Below are positions 17,696 through 26,250 of a stretch of 64,000 nt of DNA, one piece after another (position 1 is the stretch's first letter; every line of letters starts with the position of its first letter). A program made the translations under genes and the position numbers. The notes below the pieces were generated by a model. It was not told where the DNA came from. It worked only from the letters and a program-made list of their open reading frames with translations, and made no database searches. This stretch comes from Sulfurospirillum_A sp029027265 (lineage in GTDB: Bacteria; Campylobacterota; Campylobacteria; Campylobacterales; Sulfurospirillaceae): assembly GCA_029027265.1 (NCBI GenBank), contig CP093061.1:2170001-2234000 (forward strand), in the 5' to 3' direction.

Positions 17696-18483
17696 TACAA
17701 CTCAACAGAGGAACTTAATCACTTCCTCTGGGCTATTGCTTTGTTTCTTAAATGATGCAGTTTATGGATAGTGCAGCTAAAGTTTATGCATCGGTAGTAA
17801 ATCAAAATGATGCTTTTTTCTTTGATGATTAGTATTCTTAACTTTTTAAAGTGTCTTGTATCGTTTGTAGTAACTTAATAATTGCTTAATATTCGTTTAA
17901 TTCTCAAAAATTATAGTTTTCACAACTTCTTAGCACCGCAGGTATAAGGGATATAATGTACTCATTATAATTATCCCGTGAAGTAAAAAGAGTTTACTCT
18001 TACTTAAATGTAATCAACCTCTATCCATAAGGGAGGGCTGAAACAAAAACTACTCTATATATAACTAATATGTTTAATACTTCGCCCTAAATAGCTGTCC
18101 TGTTCTTTCTTTATTCTCTGTATTCGGCTTAAGGATTAGGACACTTGTGTGAGTACCGTGTACTCGTTTTGGTACAAAATCCAAGCCTGACCTTTTAAGG
18201 TAAGCTCCATCTTAAAAAAAGTTCTTAAAAAACAAAAGTTATAGCAATTAAAATTTTATCTTAATAGCTTTCTTTATTCAATTTTTTAAATCATCTAAAT
18301 AGCAGTATTTAAACTTAGTCGCGGTTACTTTGTTCCCTTGCGATGAGAACCCACGGCTCGCAAGAGTAAGGGAGCGAAGCGACCGTCTTGTCAATTTAAC
18401 AAAAGTTTTCAGAGGTTTTTAAAACTACCACTACAACACTCAAACAAAAAACATATTTTTTTTCTTTAATATTTCTCTTTTAT

Positions 18484-19473
18484 TTACTCCATAGGTAAAC
18501 AAACACAATCTATCATCTCTTTATGTTCTTCTATATATTTTAAAGCTGAATTATCAAATACTTCATTTGAAACTACAAATATTCTTTTTATTTTATAGTT
18601 CTTATATTCTTTGTTCTCTTCAACAAATATATGAGAATCTCCAACAAATGCTTTTATTTTTTCATGATTGATTTTGTATTTGCTATCTTTTTTCCAATTT
18701 TTACACTGTATCAAAAATATTTCATCTTTATTTAATGCAATAACATCAATGCTATTGTCTGCTCTTCCTTTTAATTCTCCATTTGGAATAATAATACATC
18801 CTAAATTTCTATAATGATTTTCTACAAATACTTCGTAATCTCTACCTTTTTTTACTTTTTCTTTATAAGTAGTTTTTTTCTTTAGTTCTTCTTTTGGTTT
18901 AAAAAAAGCTTTTAATTTTTCATTTTCTTTTATATTTTCATTCCATCTAACAGATGGTGTCCCCATATAATTAGAGCTTACTGCTCCATTCTTTTTCCCC
19001 TCATCAATAACACTCCAACCCTTATCAAGTTTTTCAATCCAACCAAGTTCTTTAAATACATTGTTCATCTGTTTTGAACTTAAGTTAAACATTTTACCTA
19101 CTTCTGTAACTGTTATAATTTTACTCATATTTATATCGCCTTTACTCTTTTGTTTTTCTTGTTCAATTTTTATTTGTGTTTTGATTTCAATAATAGTATT
19201 TTCTATATATTGTTTTATTTTTGAATGAAAATTATGAAAAAATATTTTTATTAAAAAGTTTATTGATAATATAAATATTCCAATAATTCCAATGATAATA
19301 ATGATTGATATAAAATCATCAATATAAATATCAAAAACATAAATTTTTAATAAATACAATATACTAGCTATAAGTATACCAATAACAATAAATGGTAATA
19401 AAATTTCAATAAAGTATTTTACAATAACAAATAAAATTAAACATATTGATATTATTGCTATAAATTCTAACAT
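18484..19473 (-). CDS. membrane-anchored Mrr-like restriction endonuclease, prophage-borne
   Basis: 329 residues. Two to three N-terminal membrane segments (about 1-80), a small HTH-like segment after an internal Met at residue 116 (ITVTEVGKMFNLSSKQMNNVF), and a C-terminal PD-(D/E)XK nuclease domain: RDYEVFVENHY, SIDVIALNKDEIFLIQCKNW (D...QxK). An AAAGG site precedes the internal ATG at 19128, so a soluble 214-residue form could also be made. Its ATG follows the repressor stop as TAAATG, so it is expressed from the lysogen and may exclude other phages. That role is inference. Confidence 0.65.
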   Translation of the reverse strand: MLEFIAIISICLILFVIVKYFIEILLPFIVIGILIASILYLLKIYVFDIYIDDFISIIIIIGIIGIFILSINFLIKIFFHNFHSKIKQYIENTIIEIKTQIKIEQEKQKSKGDINMSKIITVTEVGKMFNLSSKQMNNVFKELGWIEKLDKGWSVIDEGKKNGAVSSNYMGTPSVRWNENIKENEKLKAFFKPKEELKKKTTYKEKVKKGRDYEVFVENHYRNLGCIIIPNGELKGRADNSIDVIALNKDEIFLIQCKNWKKDSKYKINHEKIKAFVGDSHIFVEENKEYKNYKIKRIFVVSNEVFDNSALKYIEEHKEMIDCVCLPME

Positions 19474-19806
19474 TTAGTTATCCAATTCTTTTCTTAATAT
19501 TCTTGCTTTTATTTCGTAAATATATAGCTCTTTTTCTTTATCATTTAATTTATTTAATAAGTCAATTAATTTATTATTTTCTTTGCTTGTTTTACATTTT
19601 ATATCATTTTCAAAAATTTCATTTAAATCAATATTATTTTTTATACAACATTCAACAACATTTTTATAAGGAATTTCTTTTGATTTACTTTTTTTACTGT
19701 AATTTCCTTTTTGTAATTCTAATTTATTCGCAATGTCTATAGACTTAGTAGTATTAAAGATATTTTCTAATTTTTTTTATTATTTTAAAAAAGTTGTAAT
19801 TTCCAT
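19474..19806 (-). pseudogene. CI-type phage repressor, reading frame disturbed near the start
   Basis: Codons leading to the TAA at 19476-19474 encode a phage CI-repressor-like HTH: IFNTTKSIDIANKLELQKG, then KEIPYKNVVECCIKNNIDLN, the usual end of that domain, and a lysine-rich tail. The best start is ATG at 19806 (after AGGGTAAGTT), but codons 9-10 are TAA TAA. One extra T in the T-run and one extra A in the A-run just after it would restore an open frame, so this is either a decayed repressor or a sequence error. A decayed repressor would affect lysogeny. Confidence 0.55.
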
Positions 19807-19832
19807 AACTTACCCTTGACTTTATCTTTAAT

Positions 19833-19905
19833 TTGTTGTAATATTTAAAACATAAAAGTTATAGATTTTACAACAACTCATAATTGTTGTTTTGATAACT
19901 TTTAT
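19833..19905. promoter_or_regulatory. operator region between repressor and early phage genes
   Basis: Long imperfect palindrome: ATAAAAGTTAT (19852-19862) mirrors ATAACTTTTAT (19895-19905), and inside it ACAACAA (19870-19876) mirrors TTGTTGT (19884-19890). A further TTGTTGTAA occurs at 19833 in the direction of the repressor gene. Repeated half-sites in the intergenic switch region are what a phage repressor operator looks like. Confidence 0.55.
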
Positions 19906-20032
19906 TATAGCATTTTTACAAAAAATGTTTAAAAAATAGACAAGGCATTAGTAGTGTTCCTCCTTGTGTATTTAGCTTTCAAAAGCAACTGCGACCCGAG
20001 CAAGTCCTAAAAGGCTCACTTAAAGGGGATTA

Positions 20033-20092
20033 GGTAGCACTTCCCCCTAGTTTTAGTTAAATGTGCTACATAATCGTTAAAAAGGTGCTACC
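20033..20092 (+). promoter_or_regulatory. GTGCTACC element at the start of the 267-residue gene
   Basis: GGTAGCAC (20033-20040) is the inverse of GTGCTACC (20085-20092), with TGTGCTACA between them; the last copy touches the ATG and contains or abuts the AAAAAGG ribosome site. The same AAAAAGGTGCTACC string stands just before the rep start (26251-26263). This shared initiation-site element is a candidate translational operator. Confidence 0.5.
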
Positions 20093-20896
20093 ATGCAAAC
20101 AGTTCTAAAACAAGGTTACCAAGCCGAAGTCCTACTTCGTAAAGTCCATATGGTTACAGTAGGTACAAGATACCCACATAAAGACCAAGCAGTCATTACA
20201 ACAGAAAACACATATCAACACCCGAAACATGAATTTTCAACCTATACGCAACGTATAGACGTAGTTATACCAAGTGAAAACAGAATCGAAGCTATGAAGG
20301 TAGTAAAGTCACTTAGAGAATATCTAATAAAAAATGAAATGATGTTACCTTTACATGTAGGTGTATTCCAAAAACCATGGTTAAAAGAAAACCAAAAAGC
20401 AAGAAAACACTACGCTTATACTATAGATGACTCAAAAACAATATTAAAACTACTTCCTGAACTAAATAAAAATAAATCAAATAAATATGTAGTAGGTGCT
20501 ACACCAGTAGAAAGTGACATCATAGTTAACGGCTTTGACCTCACATACCAAATAACAGATTTCAGAATGGAACATCTATTCATGGAAAAAGATTTTGACA
20601 ATAAGCCACTTGATAAACCATATTATAGATTATCTCTCTATACATCAAGTATATTTGAAGATGAAGACCCAAAAGAAAAAGAAACAACACAAAGTGAAGA
20701 ATTGCTAATCTTTCATATAAGAGGCGATAGCGAAAGTGAAATAATCGGCCTGGCTAAAAAACTACAAATACTACAAAGAGAAAAACAAATCTTTTCGTGT
20801 AAAGGAGCATTCCCAAAAGCAGAACGTGACTTCTACGCTGTAAATCTTGGTAAAAGTGCAAGTGAGTTGATAGAACAATTAAATAAAAAGGCTTAA
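20093..20896 (+). CDS. prophage protein of unknown function in the pV/early position
   Basis: 267 residues, soluble and charged, no recognised domain. It contains FSTYTQRIDVVIPSENRIEA and a repeated alpha/beta pattern. Position upstream of the coat genes and its control element, shared with rep, suggest a replication or regulatory role such as the single-stranded DNA-binding protein (pV), but it is larger than known pV proteins and the assignment is only contextual. Confidence 0.5.
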   Translation: MQTVLKQGYQAEVLLRKVHMVTVGTRYPHKDQAVITTENTYQHPKHEFSTYTQRIDVVIPSENRIEAMKVVKSLREYLIKNEMMLPLHVGVFQKPWLKENQKARKHYAYTIDDSKTILKLLPELNKNKSNKYVVGATPVESDIIVNGFDLTYQITDFRMEHLFMEKDFDNKPLDKPYYRLSLYTSSIFEDEDPKEKETTQSEELLIFHIRGDSESEIIGLAKKLQILQREKQIFSCKGAFPKAERDFYAVNLGKSASELIEQLNKKA

Positions 20897-20899
20897 AAA

Positions 20900-21166
20900 A
20901 TGTTTTGTTTAAAACAAATAAAAGAAGATAAAATTTTATTTGTTTTATTTTTATTTTTTCATGCTTTATTATATTTTGTTCTTTTAATAAATGGTGGAGC
21001 TATAGAAATTTTAGAAAATTTTGATGAAACTACTAAATTGATTTTTAAATCTCTTATTTTATTTTCATTGGGTTATTGGTTTTCTAGTCTTTTTGAATTA
21101 ATTTTTTTAATAATTGATAGTGTAGCAATTTTATTAGCAAATTTAACAAAAAGGTTTAAAAAATGA
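20900..21166 (+). CDS. prophage small membrane protein
   Basis: 88 residues with two strong hydrophobic segments (FVLFLFFHALLYFVLLI and the C-terminal region LFELIFLIIDSVAILLANL) and a basic C-terminus. Starts 3 bases after the preceding stop; ATGA overlap with the next mini-gene. Role unknown. Confidence 0.5.
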   Translation: MFCLKQIKEDKILFVLFLFFHALLYFVLLINGGAIEILENFDETTKLIFKSLILFSLGYWFSSLFELIFLIIDSVAILLANLTKRFKK

Positions 21167-21246
21167 TATCTATAATAATTGGAACAACAGGTAGTGGTAA
21201 AAGTAATTTAGCTATTAAAAAACTTTTAAAACAATTAAAAAGATAA
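21163..21246 (+). CDS. 27-residue Walker A mini-ORF
   Basis: Encodes MISIIIGTTGSGKSNLAIKK plus seven residues and then stops. The GTTGSGKS P-loop and following helix are those of a phage ATPase, but nothing after the first helix remains. Overlaps the previous gene by ATGA, a translational coupling. It may be a truncated second Zot/FtsK-like ATPase or an independent micro-protein. Confidence 0.4.
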   Translation: MISIIIGTTGSGKSNLAIKKLLKQLKR

Positions 21247-21267
21247 AAGTGTAAAGACCCTCTTACA

Positions 21268-21310
21268 AAGCCCATTCTAATAAGTGGGCTTGATAGGGGC
21301 GAGTTTCGCC
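21268..21310 (+). promoter_or_regulatory. paired hairpins in the coat-gene leader
   Basis: AAGCCCA/TGGGCTT (21268-21291) and GGCGA/TCGCC (21298-21310) lie in tandem just upstream of the coat gene. There is no T-run after the first, so it could be a processing site, an mRNA-stabilising hairpin or a weak terminator separating early genes from the abundantly expressed coat gene. Confidence 0.4.
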
Positions 21311-21335
21311 TACTTCTATTTTAAAGGGGTTTATA

Positions 21336-21623
21336 ATGAAAATTATGAACATGGTAAAAAAGTTTGGTTCTAAGGCAATAGACTTTGTTGTTTCAGCTAA
21401 AGATAAAGCTTTAGGTCTTCTAGCTGTTGGTACTGCTGTACTTGTTAGTACTACTCCTGCACATGCAGATTTAGCATCAACACTTAAAACAGTTGAAGAT
21501 GCCGCAACTGCCGGTATAACTGTTGTTTCTACAAGTGTTGCAGCTGTTTATGTTTCTGTTTTCGGTTTAGTTCTATTAGGTGCTGGTATAGCTTGGCTTT
21601 TTGGTGCTGTCAAAAAAAGATAG
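21336..21623 (+). CDS. major coat protein precursor (pVIII-like)
   Basis: 95 residues. N-terminal basic/hydrophobic signal peptide ending in TTPAHA, with cleavage before Asp 45, leaves a mature protein of 51 residues: acidic amphipathic start (DLASTLKTVEDAATAG), one hydrophobic span and a positively charged end (AVKKR). Length and charge layout match filamentous phage major coat proteins. Strong AAAGGGG ribosome site. A terminator follows, as after Ff gene VIII. Confidence 0.85.
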   Translation: MKIMNMVKKFGSKAIDFVVSAKDKALGLLAVGTAVLVSTTPAHADLASTLKTVEDAATAGITVVSTSVAAVYVSVFGLVLLGAGIAWLFGAVKKR

Positions 21624-21630
21624 TTTTAAT

Positions 21631-21654
21631 AAGGGGAGTAATTCCCCCTTTTTA
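21631..21654 (+). terminator. terminator after the major coat gene
   Basis: AAGGGG pairs with CCCCTT around GAGTAATTC-type loop, followed by TTTT. Placed 8 bases after the coat stop; it would keep coat mRNA abundant and short. Confidence 0.65.
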
Positions 21655-21668
21655 TTAAAGGTTTAAAA

Positions 21669-21773
21669 ATGATTGATTCTTCTATTGTTACAAATGTAAT
21701 ACTTGGTTTATTTAGTTGTGCAATCTTATACCTTGGTTTTGCTACCATAGTTCAAGCTATAAAAAAGAGATAG
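21669..21773 (+). CDS. 34-residue hydrophobic minor coat-like protein
   Basis: Encodes a peptide starting MIDSSIVTNVILGLFSCAIL, with one membrane helix and a C-terminal AIKKR, the same tail chemistry as the coat protein. Size and position resemble pVII/pIX minor tip proteins. AAAGG lies 8 bases upstream. Assignment to a particular tip protein is inference. Confidence 0.55.
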   Translation: MIDSSIVTNVILGLFSCAILYLGFATIVQAIKKR

Positions 21774-21778
21774 TACAA

Positions 21779-21928
21779 ATGAAAATCTTATTTTTATTTC
21801 TAATATCCCTTACCTTTTCTTTTGCTACAACTGATAATCTTGGTTTAATTTCACAAGATAGAGCATTTCTTGATTCTTTAATAGGTATTGCTTATGCTTT
21901 TATTATTCTTTGGATTGTCCCAAAATGA
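21779..21928 (+). CDS. small exported/membrane phage protein
   Basis: 49 residues with a cleavable-looking signal (KILFLFLISLTFSFA) and a second hydrophobic segment (IGIAYAFIILWIV). ATG at 21779 follows the previous stop by 5 bases; its TGA overlaps the next ATG (ATGA). Likely a minor virion or assembly protein. Confidence 0.5.
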   Translation: MKILFLFLISLTFSFATTDNLGLISQDRAFLDSLIGIAYAFIILWIVPK

Positions 21929-22122
21929 AAAAAATACTTATTCTCTTAACTCTCTTAGTTACTTCATCATGGTGCTCTTTAGAACCTATTGCTATTTTTA
22001 ATATTTCTGACTCACCTGCAACTAATTATTTCTTTTCTGCTATTTTTGGTGTTTCTTTAATTGCTATTCCCTCTCAAATTGCAATTCAAATAATATGGAA
22101 TTATGCAAAGAGTATTAAATGA
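21925..22122 (+). CDS. small exported/membrane phage protein
   Basis: 65 residues, signal peptide (KKILILLTLLVTSSWC) with a Cys at the likely cleavage position followed by SLEP, and a second hydrophobic helix. Start chosen at 21925 where ATGA overlaps the upstream stop; overlaps the secretin start by 4 bases. Possibly a lipoprotein or minor coat protein. Confidence 0.5.
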   Translation: MKKILILLTLLVTSSWCSLEPIAIFNISDSPATNYFFSAIFGVSLIAIPSQIAIQIIWNYAKSIK

Positions 22123-23285
22123 AATATTTAATATTTTTACTTTTACCTCTTTTCCTTTTCTCTAAAGACATCTACTTCGAGGGTGGCAAAATAAACCTTG
22201 AAGATTTAGCAATAACAGTATCACTAGAAACTAACAAAGACATAATACTCCACCAATCCCTCAAGGATAAAATAGTATTTCTTAGAGTAGGTAAAGTTAT
22301 TTCTACAAAAAAACTCTTCTCATATTTTAAATACCTTATTGAAGCAAACGGCTTAGCATTAAATAAAAAAAATGATTTTTATTTAGTTTCACCTGTGACT
22401 GATCTGCAATACTTTTCTTATAGATTTAAATATAGAACTACAAAGAGTTTTGAGTCACATGTAGAGAGTTTAAAAGATAGTTGTACACTTGGTACTGATA
22501 TGCTCTATTGTAATGCTATTCCTAAAATAATAACAAATATAAAAAAGATGGTTAAGACTTATGATGTTCCACTTCCAATAGACCCCTACAAAAATAAAAC
22601 AGTAGATATACAAGTAACTATACTCGAAAGTGGTTACAACGATTTACTAAAACTAAAAAATGAACTCACTTTAACCGCAAAATCAAAACCTTTAAATATA
22701 ACAGCAGAAGCCAAAAAAACATTAAAGCTCTCACTTGATATGTTCCTCAATGGCACATCTATAGCAAATACTCTTTCACTTAAATACTTTTTTGAATACT
22801 TAGAAAAAAATGATATTTCAAAAGTAATGAATGAGCCACGTATATTAGTTACTAATGGTTATGAAACAACAATAACAACAGGTGGAACTACTAGAGTAAT
22901 AAGTTCAAAAACTAAAAATGATGACCTTTCAGCAGAAACAACAAATTACGCTGTACTTGACATAGGTTTACAAATAACAATAAAAGCAAAAATAATAGAT
23001 GATACGAAATGTAAATTAACAATAAATCTAAATAATGAAAATGTTATAGGTGGCTCTTCAGAGCTCCCAATTACTTCCAAACAAAGTTATAAAACTACTC
23101 TTACCATTAACAAAAATCAAACTATTATCATAGGTGGTGTTATCTATGAAAAAGATTCAAAAAGTATTAATAAAATTCCATTCTTAGGAGATATACCAAT
23201 TCTAGGTATTCCCTTTAGAAGTGAAGAAATTGTAAAAGATAAAAAAGTACTTACTATTGCTCTTAAAATAAAGGATTTTAAGTGA
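22119..23285 (+). CDS. phage-encoded secretin (pIV-like outer-membrane export channel)
   Basis: 388 residues. Signal peptide (YLIFLLLPLFLFS), an N0/N1-like periplasmic region, then the secretin core: VTILESGYNDL-like beta hairpin, MNEPRILVTNGYETTITTGG and the signature IPFLGDIPILGIPFRSEE near the C-terminus. Forms the multimeric outer-membrane pore through which filamentous phage leave. Carrying its own secretin makes this phage independent of host type II/IV secretins, unlike CTXphi. Confidence 0.88.
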   Translation: MKYLIFLLLPLFLFSKDIYFEGGKINLEDLAITVSLETNKDIILHQSLKDKIVFLRVGKVISTKKLFSYFKYLIEANGLALNKKNDFYLVSPVTDLQYFSYRFKYRTTKSFESHVESLKDSCTLGTDMLYCNAIPKIITNIKKMVKTYDVPLPIDPYKNKTVDIQVTILESGYNDLLKLKNELTLTAKSKPLNITAEAKKTLKLSLDMFLNGTSIANTLSLKYFFEYLEKNDISKVMNEPRILVTNGYETTITTGGTTRVISSKTKNDDLSAETTNYAVLDIGLQITIKAKIIDDTKCKLTINLNNENVIGGSSELPITSKQSYKTTLTINKNQTIIIGGVIYEKDSKSINKIPFLGDIPILGIPFRSEEIVKDKKVLTIALKIKDFK

Positions 23286-24593
23286 AAAAAACACTAATAC
23301 TCCTAATCCTTTTATCTACTTTTTCTTTTTCAGCAACCTCCGGTTCAGGTCGTTGTCCATCAAGTTACCATGATGATGGTAAATTTTATTTTCATCCTCG
23401 TATACAATCTAATATTCAGGTTGAATCAAAAGACTTTGTAAGTTCAACATATAGTACTAATTTAGATGTTTGTATTGATATATACGGATTAGGGTTTGGT
23501 GCACCAACTAATTCTACTCAGTGGATTAATACAGTTACTCATAAATATTTTGTTAAATCCACTGTTGTTTGTACTCCTCCTAAAATATTAGATAAAAAAA
23601 ATAATATTTGTATTCTTGATAAGCCTTGTGAAAACGGTCAGATAAAAAATAGTGATGGTATTTGTGTTCCAAAATGTGGAGATGATGAACATAGGGCAAT
23701 TGATGGTATAGAATGTGTTCCTAATGATTGTGGTTCTTTTATGGAATGGGATAAAACACTTAATAGATGTGCTCTTCCAAACCCTGATAGTCCAGATGAC
23801 AACAATACTAATCCTGACAATCCTGACAATCCTGACAATCCTGACAATCCTGACAATCCTGATAATCCTGATAATCCTGATAATCCTGACAAACCAAATA
23901 ATCCAAACAATCCAAATAATCCTAATAATGAAAAGCTATTACCTGAATTAAAAAAACAAACAAATATTTTAAATAAAATAAATCAAAATTTAGCTAATTT
24001 TAATAATGGTGGTGGAGATGGTGGAGGGTCTACTTCTCATTATCCATTAGAAACTAAAAAAGTAACTGATAACGCTAATAAAAATGCAAATGATATTGTA
24101 AACGCAATAAATGGAATTAATATTCCTGATTCCACTACTAATATGAGTGGTGTTGAAGGAAAATTGGATAAATTAATAGGGAAAAGTGGTAAATCTACTG
24201 ATGTTGATACTGTTGGTATTGCTGAATTATTAGTTGATATAAACGGTTCTCTTCCTAAACTTGATGATAAAAACTCTTCTATTCCTACTTATGATGATAT
24301 AGCAAAAGAGTCTTTATCTATTTATGATGATTTTGAAAAAGATTCTATTAGTAGTCTAAGTTCTTTAGTGGGTTCTATTGATTATGGCATAGTAAAAATA
24401 TTTAAAATTCCTAATTATGATTTTGTTGATTATTCAATTTCTGTTCCTCTTCCTATGACTTCTAAAAAATTAGAGGGCAATTTAATGAGTGCTGATTTTT
24501 TTAAACTCTTTAGATTTTAGTTTAGGAAAACTAGCTTTGCTTTTATCAACACTTTTTTATAGTGTTTACTATGTAATAAATAGGTTGTTCTAA
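23282..24593 (+). pseudogene. pIII-like adsorption protein, frameshifted just before its C-terminal anchor
   Basis: The frame opens with a signal peptide (KKTLILLILLSTFSFSA), has a Cys-rich N-terminal region (CENGQIKNSDGICVPKCGDD), a long Asn-Pro-Asp linker and a C-terminal domain, stopping at 24520. Removing one T from the seven-T run at 24496-24502 continues the frame through GKLALLLSTLFYSVYYVINR, a membrane anchor ended by TAA that overlaps the next ATG (TAATG). That restored layout (signal, adhesin domains, linker, C-terminal anchor) is pIII. The 412-residue form as read lacks the anchor. Confidence 0.7.
23810..23890 (+). repeat. nine 9-bp tandem repeats in the pIII-like linker
   Basis: Nine consecutive units of AATCCTGAC/T encode (Asn-Pro-Asp)n, followed by related Asn-Pro-Asn units. 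Tandem repeats in a tip-protein linker can change copy number by slippage, altering adhesin reach. Confidence 0.85.
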
Positions 24594-25102
24594 TGGGTGC
24601 AGGTATAATAGGTGTTTTTAATGGTATTGTGGCTTTGTTTAACCTTTTTCGAGGTTTATTTGTTGCAGGTGGTCTTATTGCTAGAACTTTTACTTGGATA
24701 AGTGGCTCTTTTGGTTGGTTTAGTGTTATTCTTCTTTGGTTTGCTGATTTTTTAAAAAAGTTTTTAATTGGTGGTGGGCTTACTTTTAAAAAAGCATTTA
24801 TTTATTTAGGTGCTTATCACGCTGTTGAGTTTGCTAGAAAAATTATTTTTATTACTTTTATATTAGTTGTTTTTAATTGGGTCTTAAATTATTCTATGAA
24901 AAATCTTCTTGTTTTTGGTGGAAAATCAATAACTTCTCTTTTTAATCAGTTAATAACTTCTATTGCTTCTTTTGGGGCTTTGGGTCATAATCTTTTAGCT
25001 TTTATATCTAAAATAGGTTTTTTTGATTCTTTGTCACTTCTTCTTTCCGTCATGCTCTACACTCTTATCACTCGTGTAGCTCTTACAATACTCTTTAAGT
25101 AA
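24593..25102 (+). CDS. pVI-like polytopic membrane phage protein
   Basis: 169 residues with four to five hydrophobic segments (GIIGVFNGIVALFNLFRGLF, FGWFSVILLWFADFLKKFL, IIFITFILVVFNWVL, FFDSLSLLLSVMLYTLI). It sits between the pIII-like and Zot genes, the usual place of gene VI, whose product joins pIII at the virion end. Confidence 0.65.
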   Translation: MGAGIIGVFNGIVALFNLFRGLFVAGGLIARTFTWISGSFGWFSVILLWFADFLKKFLIGGGLTFKKAFIYLGAYHAVEFARKIIFITFILVVFNWVLNYSMKNLLVFGGKSITSLFNQLITSIASFGALGHNLLAFISKIGFFDSLSLLLSVMLYTLITRVALTILFK

Positions 25103-25107
25103 CTATT

Positions 25108-26246
25108 ATGATATTTGGAGTAATTGGAGAGGGTGGCAGCGGAAAAAGTGCAATGACTGTTGCCATTGGTTTAGACCACTTACATAAATATGATGTAATT
25201 TTCACTAACATAAAAGGCTTTAATAAAGATAGTTCAATTGAAGATATAGCAAATGCAAAAAATGCTGATGTTATGATAAAACATTTTGAAAATACAGCTT
25301 TTGCATTTCAAGAAATTTTAGAAGAAATTGAAATGATTCAAGCTGAAAATAGTAATGATGAAAAGTTAAAAGTTTTAGTTTTATACGACGAATGTCATAG
25401 GTCTTTAAGACGTTTTACAAATACTAAGCCTGAGGATATCTATCTTTCTGATTTCTTCTCAGAGCATAGACACTTTCATACAGATTTTTATTTTCTAACC
25501 CAAGGTTATAAAAAAATAGCAGAAATGTATAAGGGAGAATTTAAAGCATGGTACATTAGCGTTGATGACCAAAAGAAAACTAGTACTAACGAAATATTAT
25601 TTAAAAAAAATGGATAAAGAGTGTAAAGATAAAGTAGGTATGAAACGCTTTAAAAAGACTCGTAAATGGAAAGGTAAAAGCGGTAATCTTTATACTGTAT
25701 TTGATTGTTACGACAGCGGAGATGATGGAGAAAAGCAGATAAACCAAGGTATATCTTCTTTTGCTAAAAAATTATATTTTTTTTCTTTTTGCTTTAATTC
25801 TTTTTCTTGTTTCAGTATATTTTGCTGTTGGTAATGTTACCTCTTTTTTAAACGTTGATGATGAACCAACAGAAACTCAAACAACAAAAAATCAAATTGA
25901 TTCAAGAGCTGTGACTATCCAGGATAAAAACTCAAGTTTTACATATAGTGATAAATTTGATTTACTAAAAAAACATAAAGAAAAAAATTCAATCATAGTT
26001 GACTTTACACTCATATACTGCCTCTACGATATAAAACGAGGTTTGTATATTTTTGATAATAGAGTACTTACACAGGAAAATTTTGACTCATTAAACAACC
26101 TCTTCTTATTTGAACTTTTAAACATTCAGCTCATAAGTGAAAATGTATATAAATATGAATATTTAGTAAATAGTGAACTAGCTTCTATTCTTTCGTCCAA
26201 AGTAAGTACATCAGATAAAAAAGAAAAAACAGGATTATTAAAATAA
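25108..26246 (+). pseudogene. Zot/pI assembly ATPase, split by two homopolymer frameshifts
   Basis: First frame (to 25617) has Walker A GEGGSGKSAMTVAIG, Walker B VLVLYDECHRSLR and SEHRHFHTDFYFLTQGY, the Zot family core. A one-base excess in the A8 run at 25603-25610 moves the frame to KECKDKVGMKRFKKTRKWKG and VFDCYDSGDDGE; a one-base excess in the T8 run at 25777-25784 moves it again to the membrane segment FLFALILFLVSVYFAVG and periplasmic tail. Joined, the protein is about 378 residues, the normal Zot length and domain order. As read, only a 169-residue ATPase fragment is made unless slippage occurs. Confidence 0.78.
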
Positions 26247-26250
26247 ATTA

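Larger units (their letters stand above)
17331..18483. other. prophage left-end non-coding region with hairpins; candidate origin/packaging region
   Basis: Over 1.1 kb without a substantial gene. It holds a terminator (17543-17578), a 19-codon hydrophobic reading frame (17636-17695), an 8-bp hairpin CAGAGGAA/TTCCTCTG (17706-17730) and a GC-richer structured stretch near 18318-18385 with TTGCGA/TCGCAA pairing. In filamentous phages the main intergenic region carries the replication origins and packaging hairpin; that this is the equivalent is inference from position and structure. Confidence 0.4.

Noticed and set aside
17752..17832. 26-residue frame after the 17706-17730 hairpin
   Set aside because: No ribosome site, no recognisable features, and short enough to arise by chance.
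23810..23890. Possible CRISPR-like array
   Set aside because: Units are 9 bp, contiguous and in frame, with no spacers; it is a coding tandem repeat.
23638..23910. Minus-strand frame with LSGLSGLSG repeats
   Set aside because: It is the antisense shadow of the Asn-Pro-Asp repeats in the pIII-like gene; no ribosome site and no independent support.
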